In this document: piece after piece, positions 10,151 through 18,927 of the stretch
Layout of the letters: each line of letters starts with the position of its first letter
Numbering within the stretch: the stretch's first letter is position 1
DNA from: Bradyrhizobium neotropicale
GTDB taxonomy: Bacteria > Pseudomonadota > Alphaproteobacteria > Rhizobiales > Xanthobacteraceae
DNA length: 64,000 bases
Direction: 5' to 3'
NCBI RefSeq assembly: GCF_001641695.1
Contig: NZ_LSEF01000100.1
Span: forward strand, 185,654 to 249,653
The notes under the pieces: generated by a model
Database searches by the model: none
Told to the model about the DNA's origin: nothing
What the model saw: only the letters and a program-made list of their open reading frames with translations
Translations under genes and position numbers: made by a program

Positions 10151-11407
10151 CTAAGCCCCAAAACTCTTCGGCGAGCCGGCCACCGCAACACCACCGCCCG
10201 TCGTCACCTTCATCACCGCAAGCCCGCGCTCATTGGTGCCGTCGGCGCGGAAGCGGAACAGGCCGTCGATGCCGGCGAAACCGGAGGGGTTGGTGAGCAC
10301 GTCGGCGGAGAAGCGCGTCGTGCCTTGCGTGCGCGCGAGCGCGGCGACGAGGGCCACAGCATCATAGGCGAGCGTCGCCGTGCGCACCGGCTCGCCACCG
10401 AATTTGGTGCGATAACGGCCGGAGAAAGCGCGGAAGCCGGCTGGATCCGGCGCAGCGTAGAGGCCACCCTGGAGCGCGGCGCTGGCATAGACGCGCGGAT
10501 TGTCCCAGAGGCCGGTGCCCAGCATCTGAATGTTGCGCAGATTCGCCCCCGCGGCCGTCAGCGCATCCGCGACCGCGACAACGGCATCTCCGTCATCGGC
10601 AATGAACAGCGCATCCGCACTGCCGAGCTGCGGCGCCACGGTGCGCGCCGCCGTCGCCCGATCGGACCCGTATTTCTCGAACGCGACGAGACGGCCGCCG
10701 CGCCGCGGCACCGCCGCCTTCAGCGCTGCCTCGACGACATTGCCATAGGCATTCTCGGGCACGAGCGCAGCGACGGACCGTTTTCCGATGCTCGCGGAAT
10801 ATTCGATGATGCGATTGACGTCGGACTCCGGCAGGAAGCTGAGCAGATACACGCCGCGGCCTGCGATGCTGGAGTCGGTCGAGAACGCCATCACCGAGAT
10901 GCCGCGCGCGCGCGCCACCTGCGCCACCGCCGGGACCGACTGCGCGAACAGCGGTCCCAGGATGATCTCGGCGCCTTCATCGACCGCCTGCTGCGCGCCC
11001 TGTTGCGCGCCTTGCGGGCTGCCATTGTCGTCCTTGATCAGGAGCTGGATGTTGGGATTCTGGAACTCGGCCAGCGCCATCTCGGCGGCGTTGCGCATGG
11101 ATTGCGCGGCGAGCCCCGCATTGCCTGCGGCCGAGAGCGGCAGGATCAGGGCGACTTTCACGCCGCCGGTCCCGGCGGTCGTCGCCTGCTGCGGCGGCCC
11201 GGCGGGCTGGGCCGGAGGCGAAGAGCTGCTGAAGGGGTTGGAGAACTGGCTGAGGCTCTGCTGCACGCCCGCGCAGGCCGACAGCAGCGGCGCGCCGAGC
11301 AACAGGCCAAGCGCGCTGCGTCGGGTCGCCCCCGCCAAACGGGGGCCCGGAACGGAAGACTCCTCCGATTCTTCGGAAGAGAACTTGGGATAATTCGGGC
11401 CCACCAT
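10151..11407 (-). CDS. LpoA-like penicillin-binding-protein activator lipoprotein
   Basis: A type-1 periplasmic-binding-fold protein (Peripla_BP_6 type) with a lipoprotein signal: a Ser/Glu-rich start, Arg-Arg, then LLLGAPLLSAC as the lipobox. A linker rich in Pro, Gln and Ser leads to the fold (VALILPLSAAGNAGLAAQSM, ILGPLFAQSV, NAYGNVVEAAL). It sits divergent from rsmI and yraN, as lpoA (yraM) sits beside yraL and yraN in enterobacteria, which supports a role in activating peptidoglycan synthesis. A solute-binding role is the alternative. I chose the ATG at 11407; an upstream ATG at 11485 would add a poorly conserved 26-residue basic leader. Confidence 0.8.
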   Translation of the reverse strand: MVGPNYPKFSSEESEESSVPGPRLAGATRRSALGLLLGAPLLSACAGVQQSLSQFSNPFSSSSPPAQPAGPPQQATTAGTGGVKVALILPLSAAGNAGLAAQSMRNAAEMALAEFQNPNIQLLIKDDNGSPQGAQQGAQQAVDEGAEIILGPLFAQSVPAVAQVARARGISVMAFSTDSSIAGRGVYLLSFLPESDVNRIIEYSASIGKRSVAALVPENAYGNVVEAALKAAVPRRGGRLVAFEKYGSDRATAARTVAPQLGSADALFIADDGDAVVAVADALTAAGANLRNIQMLGTGLWDNPRVYASAALQGGLYAAPDPAGFRAFSGRYRTKFGGEPVRTATLAYDAVALVAALARTQGTTRFSADVLTNPSGFAGIDGLFRFRADGTNERGLAVMKVTTGGGVAVAGSPKSFGA

Positions 11408-11422
11408 GGCAACTCTTCTTTT

Positions 11423-11444
11423 GACCGGCCACTTCTGGCCGGTC
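11423..11444 (-). promoter_or_regulatory. Leader hairpin before the LpoA-like gene
   Basis: GACCGGCCA and TGGCCGGTC pair perfectly over a 4-nt loop, ending 15 nt before the ATG at 11407. If transcription starts upstream, a stable GC hairpin sits just before the ribosome site. It could act on translation or mRNA stability (inference). If the upstream ATG at 11485 is used, this becomes coding sequence. Confidence 0.4.
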
Positions 11445-11633
11445 AGAACCAGTCTTGCCGCGACCAAGGCCGCGGATTCACGCATAGTCTCGACAAATAG
11501 TTAACCAAAACAAAAGGATAATGACCGCCTAACGCGAACGCCTCCCCGTCCCGGCCAACTGTTCGCCGTCCGTCACGCAGCATCAAGGCGGCGTTTCCGC
11601 CGCGAATATGGCGCCAGCGCTTGTTTCCCTCTC

Positions 11634-11659
11634 GAATGTGATCCCGATGGATCACATTC
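11634..11659. promoter_or_regulatory. 26-bp palindrome, possible operator
   Basis: GAATGTGATC, 6 nt, GATCACATTC: a perfect 10-bp inverted repeat in the 339-bp divergent gap between the LpoA-like gene and rsmI. The inner TGTGA/TCACA halves are 10 bp apart, not the 6 bp of a CRP/FNR box. No T-run follows, so a terminator is unlikely. The gap also has an AT-rich stretch at 11499-11521 that could hold a promoter for the minus-strand gene; nothing else is recognised there. Confidence 0.5.
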
Positions 11660-11746
11660 CCGTCCGTCCCCGCCCCTGCGTCGGTCCTGAACTTTTTCGG
11701 CGGACTGGTTCCCAGCCCCTCGGATCATGCCTAAGTTCATCTCATT

Positions 11747-12700
11747 ATGCGCGCAAAGCCGGCCCCGATAAATATGCCTGAAGGTGCGGCGGACTCCGCC
11801 CCGCGCGGTTTTTCCATCGACGCCCATCGCCTTGCCGCGCCGAAGGCCGCGCCCGGCCTGCATCTGGTCGCGACCCCCATCGGAAATCTCGGCGACATTA
11901 CGCTGCGGGCGCTCGAGACCTTGGCTGGTGTCGATGTGATCGCCTGCGAGGACACCCGCATCACGCGGCGCCTGACGGAGCGCTATGCCATCTCGGCTCA
12001 GCTCAAGCCCTATCACGAGCACAACGCGGAAGCTGCGCGCCCAAAAATCCTGGAGGCGCTGGCGCAGGGCGGCTCGGTCGCGCTGGTCTCCGATGCCGGC
12101 ACGCCCCTCATCTCCGATCCCGGCTTCAAGCTGGTGCGCGAGGTCTGCGCCGCCGGCCACGCGGTCTACGCCCTGCCCGGCCCATCCTCGGTGCTGGCAG
12201 CGCTGTCGCTGGCGGCCTTGCCGACCGACCGCTTCTTCTTCGAAGGCTTTCTGCCCCCGAAATCTGCAGCCCGGCGCAGCCGCCTCGCCGAGCTTGCCCG
12301 CATCGATGCGACGCTGGTCATGTTCGACTCCGGCAACCGCGTGCAGGATACGCTCGCCGACCTCGCCGAGATCATGGGCGGTCGTGAAGCTGCGATCTGC
12401 CGCGAACTGACCAAGCTGCACGAGGAGATCACACGCGCCCCGCTTCATCAGCTTGCGCGCGAAGCGGACACGCTGGAGACCCGTGGCGAATTCGTGCTGG
12501 TGATCGGCCCGCCCGCCGCCGATGCCGAGGTGCTGACATCGGATGCGCTCGACGATCTCCTGCGTGAGCAGCTCGCCACGCACAGCGTCAAGGACACCGT
12601 GGCGCATGCGGTCGCGCTTTCCGGGCGACCGCGCCGCGAGGTCTATGCGCGCGCGCTCGAGCTCGCCAAGGATCTGCGGGGCGGCGATGCCGAAGACTGA
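11747..12700 (+). CDS. rsmI: 16S rRNA (cytidine1402-2'-O)-methyltransferase RsmI
   Basis: Uses SAM to 2'-O-methylate C1402 of 16S rRNA in the ribosomal P site. 317 aa. Tetrapyrrole-methylase fold with LVATPIGNLGDITLRAL, CEDTR, ALVSDAGTPLISDPG and ALPGPSSVLAALS, plus a C-terminal helical domain. Start options are ATG 11747 and ATG 11774 (MPEGAAD); both precede the conserved core by 27 or more residues. Its last 14 bp overlap yraN. Confidence 0.96.
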   Translation: MRAKPAPINMPEGAADSAPRGFSIDAHRLAAPKAAPGLHLVATPIGNLGDITLRALETLAGVDVIACEDTRITRRLTERYAISAQLKPYHEHNAEAARPKILEALAQGGSVALVSDAGTPLISDPGFKLVREVCAAGHAVYALPGPSSVLAALSLAALPTDRFFFEGFLPPKSAARRSRLAELARIDATLVMFDSGNRVQDTLADLAEIMGGREAAICRELTKLHEEITRAPLHQLAREADTLETRGEFVLVIGPPAADAEVLTSDALDDLLREQLATHSVKDTVAHAVALSGRPRREVYARALELAKDLRGGDAED

Positions 12701-13109
12701 GGGGGCGAAGACCAATGGTACCACGCCGACGGAACTAAAAGTCGCCTCGCCCGAGCGCCTGGCCGCGTTCCGCACCGGCATCTCAGCCGAGAGCCGCGCC
12801 GCCGCCTATCTGATGGCAAAGGGCTATCGCATCCTCGCAAAACGCTACCGCACGCCGCATGGCGAGATCGACATCGTGGCGCGCCGCCGCAACCTGATCG
12901 CCTTCGTCGAGGTCAAGGCGCGTGCAAGCCTGGATGAGGCCGCCTTTGCCGTGACGCCGCGCCAGCAGCAGCGCATCATCGACGCCGCGCAAGGCTGGCT
13001 CGCTACGCATCCCGAGCATGCCGAATTCGAATTGCGATTCGACGCCATGCTGATTGCGCCGAAGCGACTTCCACGCCATGTGTTGGCGGCATTCGACGCC
13101 TCGACCTGA
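12687..13109 (+). CDS. UPF0102 / YraN-family endonuclease-like protein
   Basis: 140 aa. Starts MPKTEGAKTNG inside the rsmI end. The family core is GEIDIVARRRNLIAFVEVKAR, a PD-(D/E)xK nuclease-like arrangement with an acidic pair and an ExK, followed by QQQRIIDAAQGWLA. The cellular role is not settled; the constant linkage to rsmI and lpoA is the main clue. gshB starts 10 bp later. Confidence 0.9.
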   Translation: MPKTEGAKTNGTTPTELKVASPERLAAFRTGISAESRAAAYLMAKGYRILAKRYRTPHGEIDIVARRRNLIAFVEVKARASLDEAAFAVTPRQQQRIIDAAQGWLATHPEHAEFELRFDAMLIAPKRLPRHVLAAFDAST

Positions 13110-13119
13110 AAGGCAGCCC

Positions 13120-14064
13120 ATGAAACTGAACGTCGCCGTCCAGATGGACCCCATCGCCCGCATCAACATCCGCGGGGATTCCACCTTTGCGCTGTTGCTG
13201 GAGGCGCAGAAGCGCGGCCATGGCCTGTCCTATTACACGCCGGACAAGCTCTCGATGGTCGGCGACGAGCTGGTCGCTCCGGTCCAGCTCCTGACCGTGC
13301 GCGACGAGCCCGGCGATCACTTCACGCTCGGCGAGCCCCGGCGTGAGGCGCTGAACGGCTTTGACGTCGTGCTGCTGCGGCAGGATCCGCCGTTCGACCT
13401 CGCCTACATCACCTCGACGCACTTTTTGGAGCGCATCCATCCCAAGACGCTGGTCGTCAACGATCCGGCGTCGGTGCGCAACGCGCCCGAAAAACTGTTC
13501 GTGATGAATTTTCCGCAACTGATGCCCCCGACTCTGATCTCGCGCGACCTCGATGAGATCAACGCTTTCCGCGAGCAGCACGGCGCCGTCGTGATGAAGC
13601 CGCTGCACGGCCATGGCGGTGCGGCGGTGTTCCGCGTGATGCCGCAGGACATGAATTTCGGCTCGCTGTTCGACATGTTCTCGGTGACGTTCAAGGAGCC
13701 CTGGGTGATCCAGCAGTTCATCCCCGAGGTGAAGCACGGCGACAAGCGCATCATCCTGGTCAACGGCGAATTCGCCGGTGCCGTGAACCGCGTGCCGGCC
13801 GCAGATGATCTGCGCTCCAACATGGTGCGCGGCGGCGCGGCAAAGGAGACCGAGCTCACCCCGCGCGAACGCGAGATCTGCGAGACGGTCGGGCCCGCGC
13901 TGCGCCAGCGCGGCCTGTTGTTCGTCGGCCTCGACGTGATCAACGACCGCCTTACCGAGATCAACGTCACCTCGCCCACCGGCATCCGCGCCATCGCGCG
14001 GCTCGGCGGCCCGGATATTGCGGCGAGGATCTGGGACGTGATCGAGCAGAGGCGAAAGAAGTAG
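13120..14064 (+). CDS. gshB: Glutathione synthetase
   Basis: Joins gamma-glutamylcysteine and glycine using ATP to make glutathione. 314 aa, normal for the bacterial GshB family. The start MKLNVAVQMDPIARINI at 13120 is the canonical N-terminus. ATP-grasp features include VMKPLHGHGGAAVFRV, the Gly-rich binding loop, and LDVINDRLTEINVTSPTG, which carries the Mg and substrate ligands. It ends the rsmI-yraN-gshB set. Confidence 0.97.
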   Translation: MKLNVAVQMDPIARINIRGDSTFALLLEAQKRGHGLSYYTPDKLSMVGDELVAPVQLLTVRDEPGDHFTLGEPRREALNGFDVVLLRQDPPFDLAYITSTHFLERIHPKTLVVNDPASVRNAPEKLFVMNFPQLMPPTLISRDLDEINAFREQHGAVVMKPLHGHGGAAVFRVMPQDMNFGSLFDMFSVTFKEPWVIQQFIPEVKHGDKRIILVNGEFAGAVNRVPAADDLRSNMVRGGAAKETELTPREREICETVGPALRQRGLLFVGLDVINDRLTEINVTSPTGIRAIARLGGPDIAARIWDVIEQRRKK

Positions 14065-14130
14065 CGCGTCTAGTTTCGTAGCCCGGATGGAGCCCAGCGA
14101 AATCCGGATGTTGTACACCGCCTCTCCAAT

Positions 14131-14156
14131 GTCGTCCTGGCGAACGCCAGGACGAC
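14131..14156. repeat. Perfect 12-bp hairpin in gshB-cpaB gap
   Basis: GTCGTCCTGGCG and CGCCAGGACGAC are separated by 2 nt; a second hairpin, CCGACA-ATG-TGTCGG, follows at 14158-14172. A half copy of the same sequence occurs at 57123-57140. It is probably a repeat fragment and may end the gshB transcript. The 400-bp gap 14065-14464 also begins with a small CCGGAT...ATCCGG pairing; the rest presumably contains the cpaB promoter but I cannot place one. Confidence 0.6.
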
Positions 14157-14464
14157 ACCGACAATGTGTCGGATTGTTTCCGCCTCGCTGCGGTGGCGAG
14201 CTCGCTGCGAGCTTCGCTAAAACCCTAACCACCCATTCACCATGACGGCTCGCACGGCATCTGCGAGCGCGTGTCGACGTGCGTGAATCTACGGGGATCG
14301 CGGCTTGCTTGAATAACGCGCCATTCACCATCCGCCCAAAACCCGCACCGTGACCGGCCATCACATTCGGGCTCGCAACACCCCTTATACCTTTACTGCC
14401 TACTCATCGACGTCGGGGAACCCGCCACGTGCGGTTCGAGTGTCCCGCGTAAGAGTAGCAGCGT

Positions 14465-15298
14465 ATGAATACCGCACGCATTGTCGTTCTCGTCATTGCG
14501 CTGGGCGCCGGCGGCGTCGCCGCGTATCTGGCGAACGGCTATGAGAACAAGCCCGCGCCGGTCCTCCCGGTGGCCGAGAAGCTGCCGACGGTCGAGGTTC
14601 TCGTCGCCAAATCCGACATCCAGCTCGGCCAGGCTTTGAAGCCCGAGGACCTGCAATGGCAGATCTGGCCCGCTGCGACAGCGAGCGGTGCTTTCATCCG
14701 CCGCGACAACAGACCCGAGGCGCAAAACCAGATTGCAGGCTCGATCGCGCGCGTGCCCTTGATGCAGGGCGAGCCGATCCGAGAGCAGAAGCTGGTGAAG
14801 GCCGATGGCTCCGGCTTCATGGCCGCGATCCTGCCGTCCGGCATGCGCGCGATCTCCACCGAGATTTCAGCCGAGACCGGCGCCGGCGGCTTCATCCTGC
14901 CGAACGACCGCGTCGACATCATCCTGACGCGGCGCCTGAAGAATCCCGACGCCGGCCATGGCGCCAACGGCAACAACGGCCAGACCAACGGCAATGACAT
15001 CATCCTTTCCGAGATCATCCTGACCAACATCCGCGTGCTCGCGATCGATCAGGCGCCGAAGGAAAAGGACGGCCAGAACGCCGTGGTCGGCAAGACCGTC
15101 ACGCTCGAGCTCAGGCCCGACCAGGCCGCCACACTCTCTGCCGCGCGCCAGGGCGGCACGCTGCAGCTTGCACTGCGCAGCATCGCCGATGCCAACGCAT
15201 CGGAAGTCTCGCTCGAAGATCAGGCGATCAAGCGGCCCGGCGGCGTCAGCGTGATCCGCTACGGCGTGCCGGCGCGGCAACTTACGTCACAGAAGTGA
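14465..15298 (+). CDS. cpaB: Flp pilus assembly protein CpaB/RcpC
   Basis: 277 aa, one N-terminal membrane anchor (TARIVVLVIALGAGGVAAYL), then a SAF domain (VEVLVAKSDIQLGQALKPED) and the RcpC domain. It is a periplasmic partner of the Tad/Flp pilus secretin. It heads cpaB-cpaC-cpaD-cpaE with overlapping or short junctions. Confidence 0.95.
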   Translation: MNTARIVVLVIALGAGGVAAYLANGYENKPAPVLPVAEKLPTVEVLVAKSDIQLGQALKPEDLQWQIWPAATASGAFIRRDNRPEAQNQIAGSIARVPLMQGEPIREQKLVKADGSGFMAAILPSGMRAISTEISAETGAGGFILPNDRVDIILTRRLKNPDAGHGANGNNGQTNGNDIILSEIILTNIRVLAIDQAPKEKDGQNAVVGKTVTLELRPDQAATLSAARQGGTLQLALRSIADANASEVSLEDQAIKRPGGVSVIRYGVPARQLTSQK

Positions 15299-16830
15299 TG
15301 GGGACACCCAAGATGAACTACGGGGACAATCGGACGTGCATGCGCATTCGGGGGAATGGCGCACGCGCGTTCTGGACGGGGGCAATGCTGCTGCTGGGGC
15401 TGGTCACGGCGCCGAACTGGGCGAGCGGTGCCGACGCGCCGGTCGGCGACCAGGCGCCGATGCAGGCGCCGGATCTCGGCGTGGCGCCGGTTGCGACGAT
15501 CGCGCCGGCCAGGACACGCTTCCTCTCGCTCGGCGTCGGCAAGTCGGTCGTCATCGACCTGCCGCGTGAGGTCAAGGACGTGCTGGTGGCCGATCCCAAG
15601 ATCGCCAATGCGGTGATCCGCTCGGCGCAGCGCGCCTATATCATCGGCGGCCAGGTCGGTCAGACCAACGTCGTGTTCTTCTCGGCCGACGGCCAGCAGG
15701 TCGCCTCCTACGACATCGCGGTGAAGCGCGACCTCAACGGCATGCGCGCAGCACTGCGCCAGTCGCTGCCGGGCGTGCAGATCGAAGGCGTCGGTGACAG
15801 CGTGATGCTGACCGGTTCGGTGTCGAGCCCGGTCGAGGCGCAGCAGGCGGGCGACGTCGCCGCCAAGCTGGTCGGCGGCTCGGAGAAGGTCGTCAACAAC
15901 ATCGTCGTGCGCGGTCGCGACCAGGTGATGCTCAAGGTCGTCGTCGGCGAAGTGCGCCGCGACATCGTCAAGCAGATGGGCGTCGACCTCAGCGCCAGCC
16001 TGAACGCCGGCACTGCGGTCGTGAATTTCAACAACTCCAACCCCTTCTCGGTCAGCGGCGGACCGCTGGTCAGCGGCAACGGGCTCGGCGTCGCCGGCCT
16101 CGCCAAGGGCGTGGCCACCGTCAGCGCCACCATGCGCGCGATGGAAAGCGCCGGCGTGATGCGGACGCTGGCCGAGCCGAGCCTGACGGCGATCTCGGGT
16201 GAATCGGCGACTTTCATCGCCGGCGGCGAATTCCCGATACCCGCAGGCTACTCCTGCGATCCGACCACGCATGTCTGTACCACTCAGATCACCTACAAGA
16301 AATTCGGTATCTCCCTGAACTTTACGCCGGTCGTGCTCAGCGAAGGGCGGATCAGCCTGCGGGTGATGACCGAGGTGTCGGAGCTGTCGAACCAGAACGC
16401 AATCTCGGTGACGCAGGCGCTGTCCTCGACCTCATCGAGCTCCATCACCATCCCATCGATCCAGACCCGCCGCGCCGAGACCACGCTCGAGATTCCCTCG
16501 GGCGGCTCGATGGCGATGGCTGGCCTGATCCAGCAGCAGACCAAGCAGGCGATCAACGGCCTGCCCGGCGTCGACCAGGTGCCGATCCTCGGCCAGCTGT
16601 TCCGCAGCCAGGACTACGTCAACAACGAAACCGAACTGATGGTGATCGTAACGCCCTACGTGGTGCGCGCGGTCGCGCAGAAGGAATTGTCGCGGCCTGA
16701 CGACGGCTTCGCGCCAAGCTCGGATGCGCAGTCGGCGCTGCTCGGCCGCATGAACCGTCTCTATGGCATCGCGCGCCGCGCTGATCCCATCAGCGGCTAC
16801 CAGGGTGATTTCGGCTTCATCATCGACTGA
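15298..16830 (+). CDS. cpaC: Tad pilus outer-membrane secretin CpaC/RcpA
   Basis: Forms the outer-membrane ring through which the Flp pilus passes. About 510 aa. A hydrophobic signal near residues 25-45 is followed by an N-terminal pilus-assembly domain (KSVVIDLPREVKDVLVADPKIANAVI), a BON-like region and the secretin core (VPILGQLFRSQDYVNNETELMVIVTPYVV). The ATG at 15298 overlaps the cpaB stop as TGATG; a GTG three bases earlier and an ATG at 15313 are alternatives. Confidence 0.95.
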   Translation: MGTPKMNYGDNRTCMRIRGNGARAFWTGAMLLLGLVTAPNWASGADAPVGDQAPMQAPDLGVAPVATIAPARTRFLSLGVGKSVVIDLPREVKDVLVADPKIANAVIRSAQRAYIIGGQVGQTNVVFFSADGQQVASYDIAVKRDLNGMRAALRQSLPGVQIEGVGDSVMLTGSVSSPVEAQQAGDVAAKLVGGSEKVVNNIVVRGRDQVMLKVVVGEVRRDIVKQMGVDLSASLNAGTAVVNFNNSNPFSVSGGPLVSGNGLGVAGLAKGVATVSATMRAMESAGVMRTLAEPSLTAISGESATFIAGGEFPIPAGYSCDPTTHVCTTQITYKKFGISLNFTPVVLSEGRISLRVMTEVSELSNQNAISVTQALSSTSSSSITIPSIQTRRAETTLEIPSGGSMAMAGLIQQQTKQAINGLPGVDQVPILGQLFRSQDYVNNETELMVIVTPYVVRAVAQKELSRPDDGFAPSSDAQSALLGRMNRLYGIARRADPISGYQGDFGFIID

Positions 16831-16888
16831 GACGGGCAGGCGGCTCGACGACGACACTTTGGGGACGAGGGGCAAGAGGGGGACAAGG

Positions 16889-17623
16889 ATGGCGAATACA
16901 GCGGCCGATCACCGTGGCAGGCTGCGCCTCGCAATCGCACTGACGGGGCTATCCGTCATGCTGGGCGCGTGCAACACCACAGGCGAGATCGTCACCCAGA
17001 CGGTGCCGACCGACTATCGCCAGCGTCATCCGATCGCGGTGCAGGAAGCCAAGCGCTCGATCGTGATCTTCGTCGGCAAGTCCCGCGGCGGCCTCTCGGC
17101 CGAACAGCACGCCGACGTCGTGGGCATCGCCCGGGACTGGGTGCGCGAAGGCACCGGCTCCGTCATCGTGGATGTGCCCATCAGCACCGCGAATGCCAGG
17201 CCCGCAGCGGCGACCTATCAGGAGATTCGTTCGGTGCTGACGGCGGGCGGCGTGCCGTCGCGCGCGATCGTCCAGCATCCATACCGTCCCGAGGATCCGG
17301 GTCTGCTGCCGACCATCCGGCTGAGCTATTCCAGGATCGCAGCCGTCGCCGGCCCCTGCGGCCTGTGGCCGGAAGACATAGGTCCTTCCATCCTCAACCC
17401 CGGCTACAACGAGAACCAGCCCTACTTCAATCTGGGCTGCGCCAGCCAGCGCAATCTCGCGGCAATGATCGACAACCCTGCCGACCTCGAGCAACCGCGG
17501 GCGGAAACGCCGGTCTATACCGCACGGCGCGACATCGCCTTCGACCGCTATCGCAAGGGCTCGCCGACTTCGACCACCTATCCCGAGGCTGACAAGGCCA
17601 AACTCAGCGACACAGGCAAATGA
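16889..17623 (+). CDS. cpaD: Tad pilus lipoprotein CpaD
   Basis: 244 aa. Starts MANTAADHRGRLRLAIAL after AAGAGGGGGAC; the lipobox is VMLGACNTT. The body carries the CpaD features of the Caulobacter type (DYRQRHPIAVQEA, a Gly-Leu-Ser-rich segment, GLWPEDIGPS, ENQPYFNLGCASQRNLAAMIDNPADL). It helps stabilise the secretin. It overlaps cpaE by 4 bp (ATGA). Confidence 0.93.
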   Translation: MANTAADHRGRLRLAIALTGLSVMLGACNTTGEIVTQTVPTDYRQRHPIAVQEAKRSIVIFVGKSRGGLSAEQHADVVGIARDWVREGTGSVIVDVPISTANARPAAATYQEIRSVLTAGGVPSRAIVQHPYRPEDPGLLPTIRLSYSRIAAVAGPCGLWPEDIGPSILNPGYNENQPYFNLGCASQRNLAAMIDNPADLEQPRAETPVYTARRDIAFDRYRKGSPTSTTYPEADKAKLSDTGK

Positions 17624-18909
17624 CAGACGGCCACGAAGACCAAGCGGACGATCCGCGGCACCCCGAGGAACACATTGCGCCGGTCCCGCGCATTTCGGTG
17701 CAGGCGTTTTGCGAGACCGAGCAGACGCTCGCCGCGGTGACCGCGGCGGGTCAGGACCGTCGTCTCGCCAAGGCGCATCTCACCGCCAAGGACGGCGGCC
17801 TTGCCGCGGCGATCGAAGTCTATGATTCGATGCCGACGCCGAACGTGATCGTGATCGAATCCGACGGCACGCGCGACATCCTCGAAGGGCTCGATGACCT
17901 CGCCGGCGTCTGCGATCCCGGCACGCGCGTGGTCGTGATCGGCAATCCCAACGATGAGGCTCCCTATCGCGAGCTCGTGCGTCGCGGCGTCAACGACTAC
18001 GTGGTGGGCCCGGTCGAGACCATCGACGTGGTGCGCTCGATCTGCAGCCTGTTCTCGGCCTCGGAAGCCATCATCACCGGCCGCGTCATCGCGGTGGTCG
18101 GCGCCAAGGGCGGCGTTGGCGCATCCACCGTGGCGCACAACGTAGCCTGGACCATCGCGCGCGATCTGGCGCTCGATTCGGTCGTGATCGATCTCGACCT
18201 CGCCTTCGGCACCGCAGGCCTCGACTACAATCAGGATCCGATCCAGGGCATCGCCAACGCGGTGCTGTCGCAGGATCGTCCCGATACTGCGCTGATGGAG
18301 CGCCTGCTCGCCAAATGCACCGAGCATCTCAGCCTGCTCGCCGCGCCGGCGACGCTTGATCGCGTCTATGATTTCGGCGCTGAGGCGTTCGACGCGGTGT
18401 TCGACACGCTGCGGATGACCACGCCCTGCATCGTGCTCGACGTTCCCCATCAATGGTCGGGCTGGACCCGGCGCGCGCTCGTCAGCGCCGACGACATCCT
18501 GATCGTTGCCGAGCCCGATCTCGCCAACTTGCGCAACACCAAGAACATGCTGAGCGTGCTGAAGGGCGCGCGGCCCAACGATCGGCCACCGCTCTACTGC
18601 ATCAACCAGGTCGGCATGCCCAAGCGCGCGGAGATCGAGGTCAAGGCGTTCGCCAAGACGATGGAAAGCCAGCCGATCGCGGTGATCCCGTTCGATTCGA
18701 AGCTGTTCTCGACCGCCGCCAACAACGGCCAGATGATCGCGGAAGTCTCCAGGAGCCACCGCACCACCGAGCTGTTCCAGAACATGGCGAACCGTCTCGC
18801 CGGGCGCGGCGACATGAAAAAGCCGAAGCGCTCGCTGCTCGGGCCGTTTCTGAAGAAGCTGAAGGGCAGGGGCGGGCGCAGCTCCGCGCCGCATCGTAAG
18901 GCGTCGTAA
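17620..18909 (+). CDS. cpaE: Tad pilus localisation ATPase CpaE/TadZ
   Basis: 429 aa. An N-terminal receiver-like domain (residues ~25-140) precedes a MinD/ParA-type ATPase with a deviant Walker A, VGAKGGVGASTVAHN. CpaE homologues place the pilus machine at a cell pole. A basic tail (KKPKRSLLGPFLKKLKG) ends the protein. The gene starts within the cpaD stop. No cpaF, tadB, tadC, flp or cpaA follows; the next gene is convergent. Confidence 0.95.
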   Translation: MTDGHEDQADDPRHPEEHIAPVPRISVQAFCETEQTLAAVTAAGQDRRLAKAHLTAKDGGLAAAIEVYDSMPTPNVIVIESDGTRDILEGLDDLAGVCDPGTRVVVIGNPNDEAPYRELVRRGVNDYVVGPVETIDVVRSICSLFSASEAIITGRVIAVVGAKGGVGASTVAHNVAWTIARDLALDSVVIDLDLAFGTAGLDYNQDPIQGIANAVLSQDRPDTALMERLLAKCTEHLSLLAAPATLDRVYDFGAEAFDAVFDTLRMTTPCIVLDVPHQWSGWTRRALVSADDILIVAEPDLANLRNTKNMLSVLKGARPNDRPPLYCINQVGMPKRAEIEVKAFAKTMESQPIAVIPFDSKLFSTAANNGQMIAEVSRSHRTTELFQNMANRLAGRGDMKKPKRSLLGPFLKKLKGRGGRSSAPHRKAS

Positions 18910-18927
18910 GCCTAAACCTGCGCCGGG

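Noticed and set aside
11637..11656. CRP/FNR binding site
   Set aside because: The half-sites TGTGA and TCACA are 10 bp apart rather than 6, so it is kept only as an unassigned palindrome.
13003..14364. 453-codon minus-strand frame opposite gshB
   Set aside because: gshB is clear on the plus strand; the minus frame shows no family features.
14430..14450. tRNA T-loop-like GGTTCGAG
   Set aside because: No cloverleaf can be formed around it, and the expected conserved bases do not follow.
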